In this document: in pieces, positions 5,348 through 14,926 of the stretch
Layout: the number at the start of each line of letters is the position of its first letter
Position numbering within the stretch: position 1 is the first letter of the stretch
From: JAPHSX01 sp041554195
GTDB taxonomy: Bacteria > Pseudomonadota > Gammaproteobacteria > Thiohalomonadales > Thiohalomonadaceae
Length of the DNA: 64,000 bases
Direction: 5' to 3'
NCBI GenBank assembly: GCA_041554195.1
Contig: JBFFMJ010000012.1
Location: forward strand, 1 to 64,000
Program-made: the position numbers and the translations under genes
Notes under the pieces: generated by a model
Told to the model about the DNA's origin: nothing
What the model saw: the letters and a program-made list of their open reading frames with translations, nothing else
The model's database searches: none

Positions 5348-8300
5348 CTATCCGATGAACACCCGCGCGTTGCGGAACATGCGCATCCATGGGCCATCCT
5401 CGCCCCACTCATCGGGGTGCCAGGAGTGCGACACGGCGCGGAACACCCGCTCGGGGTGCGGCATCATGATGGTGAAGCGACCATCGTTGGTGGTGAGACC
5501 ACCGATCCCCAATGGTGAGCCGTTGGGGTTGGCCGGGTAGACCTCGGTGGGGTCGCCGTAGTTGTCGACATAACGTAGCGCGGCAAGGTGTTTGCGCAAC
5601 ACCTCGCTTGGCTCGTGCCCTTCACGAAACTCGGCACGTCCCTCACCGTGGGCTACGGCGATCGGCATCTTCGAGCCTTCCATCCCCTGCAGGAATATAG
5701 AGGGTGACTTCAGCACCTCGACCATCGAGACGCGCGCCTCGAACTGCTCGGAGTTGTTGCGCACAAAGTGCGGCCAGGCATCAGCACCGGGAATGAGGTC
5801 GTGCAGATTGGACATCATCTGACAGCCGTTACAGACGCCGAGGCCGAAGCTGTCTTCACGAGTGAAGAAGGCCTCGAACTCATCACGGGCACGCGGGTTG
5901 AAGAGGATCGACTTGGCCCATCCCTCACCGGCACCGAGCACGTCGCCGTAGGAGAAACCGCCGCAGGCGACCAGACCGTTGAAATCTTTCAACGAGACGC
6001 GACCGGCGATGACATCGCTCATGTGGACATCGACCGCGGCAAAACCGGCGCGGTCAAAGGCGGCAGCCATTTCAATCTGGCCGTTTACGCCCTGCTCTCG
6101 CAACACCGCCATGCGCGGCCGCTCGCCCTTGTTGATAAACGGCGCGGCGACATTGTCATCAATGTCATAGCTAAGCTCTGCACGCAGACCCGGATCATCA
6201 CCATCAAGGATGCGGTCGTACTCCTCCTGCGCGCACTCGGGATTATCACGCAGGCTTTGCATCTTATGGGTGGTGGCCGACCAGGCACGTTGCAGGTCGA
6301 TACGCGACTCATCCAGCAGCGTACGTTCCTCACGTTTGATGAGGATGCGGTCATTATCGTTAAGCGAGCCGATGACAAAGCTGTGGTGACCCAGTTCATA
6401 CTCACGCAGCACCGACAACACCTCTTCGGTATCCAGGTGATGCACCTGAATCACCGCACCCAGCTCCTCGCTGAAGAGGCTGGCGATGATGTCGCCCTCA
6501 AGCTCGCTGATGTCGACATCGATGCCGGTGTGACCGGCAAAGGCCATCTCCGCCAGGGTGGTGAAGAGACCACCATCTGCACGGTCGTGGTAGGCCATGA
6601 TCTTGCGCTCGGCGCTGAGCGACTGAATCGCGGCAAAAAAGTTTTTCATCAACTCCGCATCATCCAGATCAGGGGCGTGGTGGCCCACCTGCTTGTAGAC
6701 CTGTGCCAGACAGGAGCCACCGAGGCGGTTTCTGCCCTTGCCAAGGTCAATATAGATAAGGTCGCTGTCGCCCTTGTCGCTGCGCAGCTCCGGGGTGAGG
6801 GTCTTGCGCACATCGGAGACCGGGGCGAAGGCGGTGATGATCAGCGACAGCGGAGCGGTCACCGATTTCTCTTCGCCTTGATCACCCTCGGCGTTCCACA
6901 CCGTCTTCATCGACATCGAGTCCTTACCCACCGGGATGCAGATCCCCAGCGCCGGACAGAGCTCTTCGCCCACCGCCTTGACCGCCTCATAAAGACCGGC
7001 ATCCTCACCGGGGTGACCCGCCGGGGCCATCCAGTTGGCGGAGAGGACGATATCTGAAATCTCATCCACCCTGGCCGCGGCCAGGTTGGTCAGCGACTCG
7101 CCTACCGCCATGCGTGCCGAGGCGGCGTGGTCGACCAGCGCCACCGGGGTGCGCTCGCCAATGGCCATCGCCTCACCGGCATAGCTGTCGTAAGACGAGG
7201 CGGTAACGGCACAGTCGGCCACCGGCACCTGCCACGGGCCAACCATCTGGTCGCGATTGACCAGACCGGTAACACTGCGATCACCGATGGTAATGAGGAA
7301 GGTCTTGTCGGCGATGGTCGGCAGCTGCATCAGGCGGTAGGCCGCCTCTTTGATGTCGACCTGACGGGTATCAAAATCTTTTTTCTGGAACGGCTTGTGC
7401 TGTACATCGCGCAGCATCTTCGGCGGCTTGCCGAGCAGCACCTCGAGCGGCATCTCGATGGGGTTATTTTCAAAGTGGCCGTCGCCCAGGATCAGCGTCT
7501 GCTCGGCGGTCGCCTCACCGATCACCGCGTAGAGGGCGCGCTCACGCTCACAGATCGCGACAAAGCGCTCCATATCCTCCGGCTTGATGGCCAGCACGTA
7601 ACGCTCCTGCGACTCGTTACACCAGATCTCCATCGGTGCCATACCCGGCTCATCGTTGGGGATGGCGCGCAGCTCGAACCTGCCGCCGCGACCGGCGTCG
7701 TTCACCAGCTCCGGCATGGCGTTGGAGAGGCCACCGGCACCGACATCATGGATAGAAACAATCGGATTGGCATCACCCAGCTGCCAGCAGCGGTCGATCA
7801 CCTCCTGACAGCGGCGCTCCATCTCCGGGTTGCCACGCTGTACCGAGGCAAAATCGAGGTTCTCGGTCGACTGGCCCGAGGCCATCGAGGAGGCGGCACC
7901 GCCACCCAGACCGATCAGCATCGCAGGCCCGCCAAGCACCACCAGCTGCGCACCGGGCGGGATGATGTCCTTCTCCACGTGTTCGACACGGATGTTGCCA
8001 AGACCACCTGCCAGCATGATCGGCTTGTGATAACCGCGCACCTCATCCCCCTCGGGGCCGGGCACCTTCTCCTCGAAGGTACGGAAGTAGCCGTTGATCG
8101 CCGGGCGACCAAACTCATTATTAAAGGCGGCCCCTCCGAGCGGGCCGTCGATCATGATGTCGAGGGCGGAGACGATACGACCCGGCTTGCCGTAATCGGT
8201 CTCCCACGGCTGCTCGAAGCCGGGGATCTTGAGGTTGGAGACCGAGAAACCGGCCAGCCCCGCCTTCGGCTTGGAGCCACGGCCGGTTGCCCCCTCATCG

Positions 8301-9256
8301 CGGATCTCACCACCGGAGCCGGTAGCAGCGCCGGGGAAGGGGGAGATGGCGGTGGGGTGGTTGTGGGTCTCCACCTTCATCAGGATCGCCATCTCCTCCT
8401 TGTTGTAGCTGTATTCAGCCGAGCCCGGCGCGGGAAAGAAGCGACCTGCCACCGGCCCGGAGGTGACCGCCGAGTTGTCCTTATAGACGGAGAGGGTCTT
8501 GCCGGGGTTCTTCTGGTGGGTGTTACGGATCATGGCGAACAGCGACTTCGGCTGCTCCTTACCGTCGATGATCCAGTCGGCGTTAAAGATCTTGTGGCGG
8601 CAGTGCTCCGAGTTGGCCTGGGCGAACATCATCAGCTCGGCATCGGAGGGGTTACGCCCCAGGGCGATAAAGTTCTCCACCAGATAGTCGATTTCATCGC
8701 TCGCCAGTGCCAGGCCCCACTCGCTATTGGCGCGCTCCAGCTCCGCCTTGCCGCCACCCAGCACATCGACGGTGCGCAGCGGCGCGGGCTCATGAGTGGC
8801 GAACAGCCCCTCGGCCTCCTCCACCCCATCGAGCACCTGCTCGATCATGCGGTCGTGGATCAATGCCGCCAGCTGCGCCCGGCCATGGTCGGAGAGCGGT
8901 GCGCCGTTCTCACCGGTGGCATAGTAGGCGACACCGCGCTCCAGTCGTTTAACCGACTCAAGGCCACAGTTGTGGGCGATGTCGGTCGCCTTCGAGGCCC
9001 AGGGGGAGATGGTGCCGATGCGCGGGATCACCAGCAGCAGCGTGCCCTCGGGCTCTTCGCCCTGGATGCTGGGGCCGTAGGTGAGGATCTTCGCCAGCGT
9101 CGCCTGCTCGTCGGCACTCAGCTCACGTTCGCTCTCGGCGAAGTGCAGATACTCGGCGTAAAGATGCTTAAGCTCGGGGGCGCTGTCGGCGGCACGCGCC
9201 ATCAGCTTATCGAGACGGAAGGGAGAGAGGGCGGGGCTACCACGCAGTACCAGCAT
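5348..9256 (-). CDS. purL: Phosphoribosylformylglycinamidine synthase
   Basis: The large single-chain FGAM synthase of purine synthesis, which converts FGAR, glutamine and ATP to FGAM in the cytosol. It is 1302 residues, close to the usual length of the gammaproteobacterial enzyme. The synthetase half carries KVETHNHPTAISPFPGAATG followed by GGEIRDEGATGRGSKPKAG. The C-terminal glutaminase domain carries GVCNGCQMMSN (catalytic Cys near residue 1141) and PHPERVFR (His-Glu near residue 1267). The frame continues 38 codons upstream, but MLVLRGSPALSPFRLDKL is the normal start, so the ATG at 9254-9256 was chosen. It is divergent from the RDD gene. Confidence 0.97.
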   Translation of the reverse strand: MLVLRGSPALSPFRLDKLMARAADSAPELKHLYAEYLHFAESERELSADEQATLAKILTYGPSIQGEEPEGTLLLVIPRIGTISPWASKATDIAHNCGLESVKRLERGVAYYATGENGAPLSDHGRAQLAALIHDRMIEQVLDGVEEAEGLFATHEPAPLRTVDVLGGGKAELERANSEWGLALASDEIDYLVENFIALGRNPSDAELMMFAQANSEHCRHKIFNADWIIDGKEQPKSLFAMIRNTHQKNPGKTLSVYKDNSAVTSGPVAGRFFPAPGSAEYSYNKEEMAILMKVETHNHPTAISPFPGAATGSGGEIRDEGATGRGSKPKAGLAGFSVSNLKIPGFEQPWETDYGKPGRIVSALDIMIDGPLGGAAFNNEFGRPAINGYFRTFEEKVPGPEGDEVRGYHKPIMLAGGLGNIRVEHVEKDIIPPGAQLVVLGGPAMLIGLGGGAASSMASGQSTENLDFASVQRGNPEMERRCQEVIDRCWQLGDANPIVSIHDVGAGGLSNAMPELVNDAGRGGRFELRAIPNDEPGMAPMEIWCNESQERYVLAIKPEDMERFVAICERERALYAVIGEATAEQTLILGDGHFENNPIEMPLEVLLGKPPKMLRDVQHKPFQKKDFDTRQVDIKEAAYRLMQLPTIADKTFLITIGDRSVTGLVNRDQMVGPWQVPVADCAVTASSYDSYAGEAMAIGERTPVALVDHAASARMAVGESLTNLAAARVDEISDIVLSANWMAPAGHPGEDAGLYEAVKAVGEELCPALGICIPVGKDSMSMKTVWNAEGDQGEEKSVTAPLSLIITAFAPVSDVRKTLTPELRSDKGDSDLIYIDLGKGRNRLGGSCLAQVYKQVGHHAPDLDDAELMKNFFAAIQSLSAERKIMAYHDRADGGLFTTLAEMAFAGHTGIDVDISELEGDIIASLFSEELGAVIQVHHLDTEEVLSVLREYELGHHSFVIGSLNDNDRILIKREERTLLDESRIDLQRAWSATTHKMQSLRDNPECAQEEYDRILDGDDPGLRAELSYDIDDNVAAPFINKGERPRMAVLREQGVNGQIEMAAAFDRAGFAAVDVHMSDVIAGRVSLKDFNGLVACGGFSYGDVLGAGEGWAKSILFNPRARDEFEAFFTREDSFGLGVCNGCQMMSNLHDLIPGADAWPHFVRNNSEQFEARVSMVEVLKSPSIFLQGMEGSKMPIAVAHGEGRAEFREGHEPSEVLRKHLAALRYVDNYGDPTEVYPANPNGSPLGIGGLTTNDGRFTIMMPHPERVFRAVSHSWHPDEWGEDGPWMRMFRNARVFIG

Positions 9257-9349
9257 CTGAGGCGACCTAATAAGGTTGTTAAGTGAGCCGGCAATTTTAC
9301 TGGAAGCGGGCCACAACATAAACCGCCAAGATGCAGGAAAGGCCACCAA

Positions 9350-9358
9350 TGCTATAAT
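9350..9358 (+). promoter_or_regulatory. Probable extended -10 promoter for the RDD gene
   Basis: TGCTATAAT, an extended -10 element followed by a GC-rich stretch, sits 31 bp before the RDD start codon. No good -35 hexamer is visible 16-18 bp upstream, as is common with extended -10 promoters. A very similar element precedes valS. Confidence 0.55.
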
Positions 9359-9389
9359 GCCGCGCCCCAATCATGATGCGATACCGACT

Positions 9390-9833
9390 ATGTCTGAACA
9401 GAACCTCCCCCACTGTGGCCTGATGCGCCGCCTGGCCGCGATCCTCTACGACGGCATGCTGTTGCTGGCGCTACTATTTATCAGCAGCGCCCTGCACCTG
9501 GCGATCAGCGGCGCTGAAGAGGCCTCGACCACTCCGGATCTTATCCGCACCATCCTCATTGTGCTCGCCAGCTTCGGCTTCTTCGCCTGGTTCTGGCTAC
9601 ATGGCGGTCAGACTCTGGGGATGCGTGTTTGGCGGATTCGCATACAACGCCGTGGCGGTGGCCCGATTACCCTGTGGCAGGCACTGCTGCGTTTTCTCGT
9701 CGCCATCGTCTCCTGGCTGGCCCTTGGCATGGGGTTCATCTGGTCGCTGTTCGATAAGGAGAAACTGACCTGGCATGACCGCTATTCGATGACCGAGCTG
9801 GTGGTACTGCCCAAGGAGCAGGCGCGCAAATAG
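9390..9833 (+). CDS. RDD family membrane protein
   Basis: 147 residues. The family signature is visible as GLMRRLAAILYDG near the start. Hydrophobic segments lie near residues 20-42 and 53-70, and a third near 100-120. A conserved WHDRYSMTELV motif closes the protein. RDD proteins are small inner-membrane proteins of largely unknown role; some act in cation or proton exchange. The frame extends 38 codons upstream into the promoter region, so the ATG at 9390 was chosen. It converges on the DUF3108 gene with 10 bp between the stops. Confidence 0.82.
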   Translation: MSEQNLPHCGLMRRLAAILYDGMLLLALLFISSALHLAISGAEEASTTPDLIRTILIVLASFGFFAWFWLHGGQTLGMRVWRIRIQRRGGGPITLWQALLRFLVAIVSWLALGMGFIWSLFDKEKLTWHDRYSMTELVVLPKEQARK

Positions 9834-9843
9834 CGGGGGAGAT

Positions 9844-10644
9844 TTAACGCCGGTTAAATTCGATGAGTTCACTGCTGACGGTACTGCCGTCCTCATCCTT
9901 TTCGATCTTAACCGGCAGGTAGTCGAACTTCTGCGCCACCCAGATAAAGGTGGTGCCCTTCTGTAACTTGAGGCAGTTAACTTTACCCAGGCTCCCGGTT
10001 TCTACGGGCTCCTCGGCCAGCACCTCAAATTCATACTGTTCCAGCTTGCCGCGGTCAGCCACCGGGTAACGCAGCTGGCGTAGCCCTTTTGCCAGATCGC
10101 GTCGCAACGGCAGTTGATACATGTGCTTATCAAAGGTGCCCGCCTCCACCGCCAGCTCGGTAACCTTACCGTCGCGCAACGATTTCACAATCCCCGTCTG
10201 CCAGTCAAAATCGAGCCGCTCGAAGGCCTCCTTATTGTTGCCGCTGTAACGATAGGTGTAACTGAGCGGCATCAAGGCTCCACCCTCGTCGTGCCAGATA
10301 CTGCGCTCGGTAACCTTGTCGCTCTTCAGCCAGGAGACCAGACCGGTGGTATAGGCCACGGTCTGCAGGGTCTGCCGTCCGTTGGTGCTGGCGGTGAGCT
10401 GCTGCGTCATCTCGCCAACCTTAATACCGTTGTAGTTCACCTCATACTTCACCGCGTAGGGGGGAAAGACATCGGCAGCGACCACAGGTTCTGGCGCTGC
10501 TATTTGCGGCGCGGGTAGCAGCTCACTCTGCGGCGGCACGACCAGCGGGATGGGGGCTTTTTCTAGCGCCTCGGCGAGGGGCTCTTCACCGGCACTTAAC
10601 CAGATGGACCACAGGCAAAATCCTGACAATAACCAACGCCTCAC
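9844..10644 (-). CDS. DUF3108 domain protein, exported
   Basis: 266 residues. The N-terminus (RRWLLSGFCLWSIWLSAGE) looks like a signal peptide, followed by a proline-rich linker to about residue 58 and then the DUF3108 fold starting AVKYEVNYNGIKVGEM. These are periplasmic or envelope beta-structured proteins of unknown biochemical role in proteobacteria. The start codon is GTG, preceded by GGGGGAG. It lies 30 bp downstream of lptG on the same strand and so may be cotranscribed with the lipopolysaccharide export genes; a functional link is inference. Confidence 0.78.
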   Translation of the reverse strand: MRRWLLSGFCLWSIWLSAGEEPLAEALEKAPIPLVVPPQSELLPAPQIAAPEPVVAADVFPPYAVKYEVNYNGIKVGEMTQQLTASTNGRQTLQTVAYTTGLVSWLKSDKVTERSIWHDEGGALMPLSYTYRYSGNNKEAFERLDFDWQTGIVKSLRDGKVTELAVEAGTFDKHMYQLPLRRDLAKGLRQLRYPVADRGKLEQYEFEVLAEEPVETGSLGKVNCLKLQKGTTFIWVAQKFDYLPVKIEKDEDGSTVSSELIEFNRR

Positions 10645-10674
10645 CTTATTTGTCTCCCCCTATCATCCGTGCCA

Positions 10675-11736
10675 TCAGTGTACACGCCGCATTAACTGAA
10701 ACCAGATCAGGTAGACCAGCAGCGTCGGCGCACCGGCACTGATCAGCGGTGTAATATCGAAGATCAGGCCGAGTCGTGAAAACATGCCGTTTACCAGATA
10801 GAAGCCGACCCCGAGCAGGCTTCCAATCATGACCCGCTGACCAATCGTCACGGAACGTAACGAACCGAAGACAAAGGGCAGCGCCAGCAGGATCATGCCG
10901 CCGGTGGCCAGCGGGGTGAACAGCCGTACCCACATCGCCGTCTCGTAGCGTTGCGCCGCCAGGCCATTGTCGTGCAGGTAATCGACAAACTCGAACAGCT
11001 CCCACAGCGCCAGATTCTCCGGCGGCATGGTCGCCACATTGACCACTTCCGGAGTAAGGGTGCTGGGCCAGTGCTCCTGCTCCACCTGCTGGAGCTCCAC
11101 CCGACTCTCCGTGAGCAGGGTTCGAGTTACCTGGCGAACCTGCCATCCGTCATCCTCAAACTCGCCCTGCGGCGCATAATCGATGGCAATCAGCTGCAAG
11201 CCGTCAAAACGGTAACGGCTGATTCCACTGGCGCGGCCACCGGGGAGGAGGCGATTAATATTAATGAAGTCCTTACCGTCACGCGCCCACAGACCATCAC
11301 TGGCATTCAGGCTAACACTCTCGGCAAAGGCTGAAAGGCGCTTCGCGTGGGCCTGTTTTTCCAGATAGGGGGCAAAGGTCTCCCCCATCAGAACCACAAA
11401 CAGGATCAACACAAAGCCGGTCTTCATCACCACCATGGACAGACGTTTAATCGACACCCCGGCGGCACGCAGCACCGTCAACTCGTTGCTGCTCGCCAGT
11501 GAGCCTATCCCCAGAATGGTGCCGACCAGCGCCACCAACGGAAACAGCTCGTAGGCCTGACGCGGCATCAGCATCAGGCTGTAGAACACCGCATCGACCG
11601 AGGTGTAGCGCCCCTTGCCTACATTGCCCATCTCCGACATCAGGGTGCTGAAAAAATAGAGGGCCAGCAACACCAGCAATACCATCGCCACATGACTCAG
11701 CAGGGTGCGCCCAATATAGCGTTCGACTATCTTCAT
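10675..11736 (-). CDS. lptG: LPS export ABC transporter permease LptG
   Basis: 353 residues of the YjgP/YjgQ family. The protein begins MKIVERYIGRTLLSHVAMV, then has two membrane helices, a large periplasmic domain from about residue 130 to 260 (DGKDFININRLLPGG), and C-terminal helices. LptG pairs with LptF in the LptB2FG inner-membrane complex, which extracts lipopolysaccharide and passes it to LptC-A-D. Its ATG overlaps the TGA of lptF by 4 bp, so the two are translationally coupled. The partner genes lptA, lptB and lptC are not in the window. Confidence 0.94.
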   Translation of the reverse strand: MKIVERYIGRTLLSHVAMVLLVLLALYFFSTLMSEMGNVGKGRYTSVDAVFYSLMLMPRQAYELFPLVALVGTILGIGSLASSNELTVLRAAGVSIKRLSMVVMKTGFVLILFVVLMGETFAPYLEKQAHAKRLSAFAESVSLNASDGLWARDGKDFININRLLPGGRASGISRYRFDGLQLIAIDYAPQGEFEDDGWQVRQVTRTLLTESRVELQQVEQEHWPSTLTPEVVNVATMPPENLALWELFEFVDYLHDNGLAAQRYETAMWVRLFTPLATGGMILLALPFVFGSLRSVTIGQRVMIGSLLGVGFYLVNGMFSRLGLIFDITPLISAGAPTLLVYLIWFQLMRRVH

Positions 11737-12833
11737 GTGCCCTTGCCTTCAGCCGTGCGACGGGGTCCACGCACCCGCTGCTGCGACCATACCAGCCAGC
11801 CCAGCAGGGCGAACGCCAGCAGGTGTACCCACCACACCCCAAGGATGGCGGGCACCTCGCCCTTGCCCAGCGAGGAGAGCCCTACGGTAATCAGGTTGTT
11901 ATAGACCACATAGAGGAGGATGCCGAAAAACAGACCGGCATAACGCCCGCGCCGTGGCGAACTTTTGCTCAGGGGTACCGCCAGCAGGGCCAGCAACAGT
12001 GTGGTGACAGGCACCGCCAGACGCCGATGCAGCTCGGCGATATCACCACTGTCATCGGAGCGCCACAAAGTGGCACTGGCGATGGCATAACGGGGCCGAC
12101 TGGAGGGCACCACCTCCTGATCGCGAATACGAATACCGTGCTCGGCAAAACGGGTGATGCTGTAGTCACGCTGACCACGCACGCCCTCATAGCGATAACC
12201 GTCCTCCAGCACCAGAAAACGGCTGCCGCTTTTTTTATCGGTACGCTCATACGCGGTGGCGGCGCGCAACACATACTGCTTGTTCTCCTGCTCGCCTCGA
12301 CCCTGTACAAACAGGCCATAAAGCCGCTTTTTCTTCGCATCGTAACGCTCGACATAGATGGTGGGGCTATCCGCGCCAAAGCTGTTGAAACGCCCCGGCA
12401 CAATACCCGCGATCTCCTGCCGCGCCCCGGCCTCATCAAGTAGCTGCGAGCTTTTATTCTCGGCCCAGGGGGTGAAGAACAGGGTCAGATACCCCACCAC
12501 CAGCGCCACCACCAGCGCCAGCATGCCAACGCTGGAGAAGAGCCGGCCCGGCCCCGCACCACAGGCATTAAGGACGACGATCTCGTTATCCTTATAGAGT
12601 CGGCTGAAGGTCAGTAATACCGCGATGAAAAAGGCGAAGGGGAGAATAAAGACGATATTGCCGACCCCCTTCAGGGCGAACAGCGAGAAGAGGATGCGCG
12701 CAGGGTAGTCGCCCTCCAGCGTCTCGGTGAGCAGACGAATAAAGGTGCCGCTAAAAAACATCACCACCAGCAGCAGGCTGACGGCGAAAAAGGTCAGGGC
12801 GATCTCACGGCGCAGATAACGCTCAATAATCAT
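11733..12833 (-). CDS. lptF: LPS export ABC transporter permease LptF
   Basis: 366 residues of the YjgP/YjgQ family. The start MIIERYLRREIALTFFAVSL is characteristic of LptF. A block near residue 100 (NEIVVLNACGAGPGRLF) matches the conserved cytoplasmic loop that contacts LptB, and a basic periplasmic domain and three C-terminal helices follow. It is the first gene of the lptF-lptG unit and is divergent from pepA across 139 bp, the common arrangement in gammaproteobacteria. Confidence 0.94.
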   Translation of the reverse strand: MIIERYLRREIALTFFAVSLLLVVMFFSGTFIRLLTETLEGDYPARILFSLFALKGVGNIVFILPFAFFIAVLLTFSRLYKDNEIVVLNACGAGPGRLFSSVGMLALVVALVVGYLTLFFTPWAENKSSQLLDEAGARQEIAGIVPGRFNSFGADSPTIYVERYDAKKKRLYGLFVQGRGEQENKQYVLRAATAYERTDKKSGSRFLVLEDGYRYEGVRGQRDYSITRFAEHGIRIRDQEVVPSSRPRYAIASATLWRSDDSGDIAELHRRLAVPVTTLLLALLAVPLSKSSPRRGRYAGLFFGILLYVVYNNLITVGLSSLGKGEVPAILGVWWVHLLAFALLGWLVWSQQRVRGPRRTAEGKGT

Positions 12834-12972
12834 GCGTAAACATTACCTGCTAACAGTAGGGAAAAAGAAAAACCCTGCACAATCACCTCGACATCGGTAT
12901 AAAATCGGTTAACTGTTAAGTCTACGCTATCGCACTATGCGACAAAACACCTGCCGTCATCTAGGAGTCATA

Positions 12973-14475
12973 ATGGAGTTCATCGCCAGCACCGCTACCC
13001 CCGGACAATCCTCCAGCGCCTGCCTCATCCTTGGTATCTATGAGGGCAACAAACTCACCCCCGGCGCGGCCCAGGCCGATGAGGCCTGTGGCGGCCTGAT
13101 CAAAAAGGTGCTTAAGGGGGGCGATCTCAAGGGTAAGCTAGGCCAGACCCTGATGCTGCACCACCCCGATGGTCTCGCCTGCCAGCGCCTGCTGCTGATC
13201 GGCTGCGGCAAGGAGAAGGAGCTGAATGACCGCAACTACCGCAAACTAAGTGATGCCGCCGCCAAGGCGGTGATCGCCAGCAACGCGAAGGATGCCCTCT
13301 GCACCCTGGCCGAGCTGCCGCTAGCCGACAGGGAACTGGACTGGAAGGTACGCCAGAGCATCGAGGCCTTCGGCCAGGCCAGCTACCGCTTTGAGCAGAT
13401 GAAGAGCAAGCAGCCGGAAGATAAGCCGTCACTACGCAAGGTCAACTTCCCCTATAACAGTCGTGCCGAAGGGGCGCTGGTGAAGCTGGGGATACTACAG
13501 GGGCGCGCGCTTATCGCCGGTATGGATCTCTCCAAAGACCTCTCTAATCTGCCGGGTAACATTGCCACCCCCACCTACCTGGCCGACCAGGCAAAGGAGT
13601 TGGGACGCAGCTACCCCAGCATCAAGACCACAGTGCTCGAGGAGAGGCAGATGGAGAAGCTCGGCATGGGCTCCCTGCTCTCGGTCTCACGCGGCTCGCG
13701 CCAGCCCGCCAAGCTCATCGTCATGGAGTACAAGGGCAGCACCGTAAAAAGCAAGCAGAAGCCGGTGGTACTGGTCGGCAAGGGGCTCACCTTCGATGCC
13801 GGGGGTATCTCCATCAAGCCCTCCCCCGGTATGGATGAGATGAAGTACGACATGTGCGGCGGGGCCAGTGTCTTCGGCACGATGAAAGCGATCGCCGAGA
13901 TGGAACTGCCGATCAACGTGGTCGGCGTAGTGCCCAGCTCGGAGAATCTGCCGGACGGCGATGCCAACAAGCCGGGGGATATTGTGACCTCGATGTCGGG
14001 CCAGACCATCGAGATCCTCAACACCGATGCCGAGGGACGCCTGATCCTCTGCGACGCCCTTACCTACTCGAAGAAGTTCGACCCGGCGGTGGTGATCGAC
14101 ATCGCCACCCTCACCGGTGCCTGCGTTGTCGCCCTCGGCAGCCATGCCGCGGGACTGCTCAGCAACAACGAGGCGCTGGCCGCCAAACTGCTGGAGGCGG
14201 GCCAGAAGTCGGGCGACCGTGCCTGGCAACTGCCGCTGTGGGATGAGTACAATGAGCAGCTGAAGAGCCCCTTTGCCGACATGGCCAACATCGGTGGCAA
14301 GGAGGCGGGTACCATTACCGCCGCCTGCTTCCTCAGCCGCTACACCAAGGATTTCACCTGGGCCCACCTCGATATTGCCGGCACCGCCTGGAAGAGTGGC
14401 AATGATAAGGGGGCCACCGGTCGCCCGGTACCGCTACTGACCCAGTATCTCATCGACAGGGCTAAGGGCAACTAA
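12973..14475 (+). CDS. pepA: Leucyl aminopeptidase PepA
   Basis: A cytosolic M17 metallo-aminopeptidase of 500 residues. Metal and catalytic motifs are visible: VGKGLTFDAGGISIKPS near residue 275 and the family signature NTDAEGRLIL near residue 350. In related bacteria PepA also binds DNA at cer/Xer sites and at carAB. The frame extends 12 codons upstream, but the ATG at 12973 has TAGGAG at the right distance and gives MEFIAST, a normal PepA start. It is followed after 10 bp by holC, an order conserved in gammaproteobacteria. Confidence 0.96.
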   Translation: MEFIASTATPGQSSSACLILGIYEGNKLTPGAAQADEACGGLIKKVLKGGDLKGKLGQTLMLHHPDGLACQRLLLIGCGKEKELNDRNYRKLSDAAAKAVIASNAKDALCTLAELPLADRELDWKVRQSIEAFGQASYRFEQMKSKQPEDKPSLRKVNFPYNSRAEGALVKLGILQGRALIAGMDLSKDLSNLPGNIATPTYLADQAKELGRSYPSIKTTVLEERQMEKLGMGSLLSVSRGSRQPAKLIVMEYKGSTVKSKQKPVVLVGKGLTFDAGGISIKPSPGMDEMKYDMCGGASVFGTMKAIAEMELPINVVGVVPSSENLPDGDANKPGDIVTSMSGQTIEILNTDAEGRLILCDALTYSKKFDPAVVIDIATLTGACVVALGSHAAGLLSNNEALAAKLLEAGQKSGDRAWQLPLWDEYNEQLKSPFADMANIGGKEAGTITAACFLSRYTKDFTWAHLDIAGTAWKSGNDKGATGRPVPLLTQYLIDRAKGN

Positions 14476-14485
14476 GTCTCTAGCC

Positions 14486-14926
14486 ATGACCAAAGTAGAT
14501 TTTTACGTTCTGGAGCAACACCACCACGAGGCGCGCCAGCGCTTCGCCTGCCGCCTTGCCGAAAAGGCCTGGCAGCAGGGCAACCGGGTCTATATCCACA
14601 CCGGGGGTGCCGAGCAGAGTCAGCGCCTGGACGAGTTGCTGTGGACCTTTCGCCTCGGCAGCTTCATCCCACACGCACTGGATAGCGACGACAGCGACGA
14701 GACGGTGGCGATCCACATCGGCCATGGTGATGAACCCCGGCATCACGACCAGGTACTGATCAATCTCGCCCCCGAGGTGCCGCTCTTTTTCAGCCGCTTC
14801 GAGCGGGTGGCCGACCTGGTGGATCAGGATGAACAGACCCGCCAGCAGGGGCGGCAGCGATTTCGCTTCTACCGTGATCGCGGTTATCCTCTGGAGAACC
14901 ACAGCATTAGTGCCGGACAGCGATAA
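14486..14926 (+). CDS. holC: DNA polymerase III chi subunit
   Basis: 146 residues. Chi bridges the clamp loader (through psi) to single-stranded DNA-binding protein at the replication fork. The start TKVDFYVLEQ, the central RLDELLWTFRLGSFIPH and the later VLINLAPEVPLFFSRFERV block are the usual conserved parts. It sits between pepA and valS, as in many gammaproteobacteria, but here an extra gene is inserted before valS; the holC TAA and the ATG of that gene abut (TAAATG). Confidence 0.93.
   Translation: MTKVDFYVLEQHHHEARQRFACRLAEKAWQQGNRVYIHTGGAEQSQRLDELLWTFRLGSFIPHALDSDDSDETVAIHIGHGDEPRHHDQVLINLAPEVPLFFSRFERVADLVDQDEQTRQQGRQRFRFYRDRGYPLENHSISAGQR

Noticed and set aside
5768..9286. Very long plus-strand frames opposite purL (429 and 719 codons)
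   Set aside because: They are mirror frames of a GC-rich gene. The minus-strand protein has all PurL motifs and the usual length, whereas the plus-strand translations show no domain and no start site.
10646..11146. 166-codon minus-strand frame within lptG
   Set aside because: It overlaps the lptG gene in another frame and has a Gly/Ala/Arg-rich composition typical of shadow frames.
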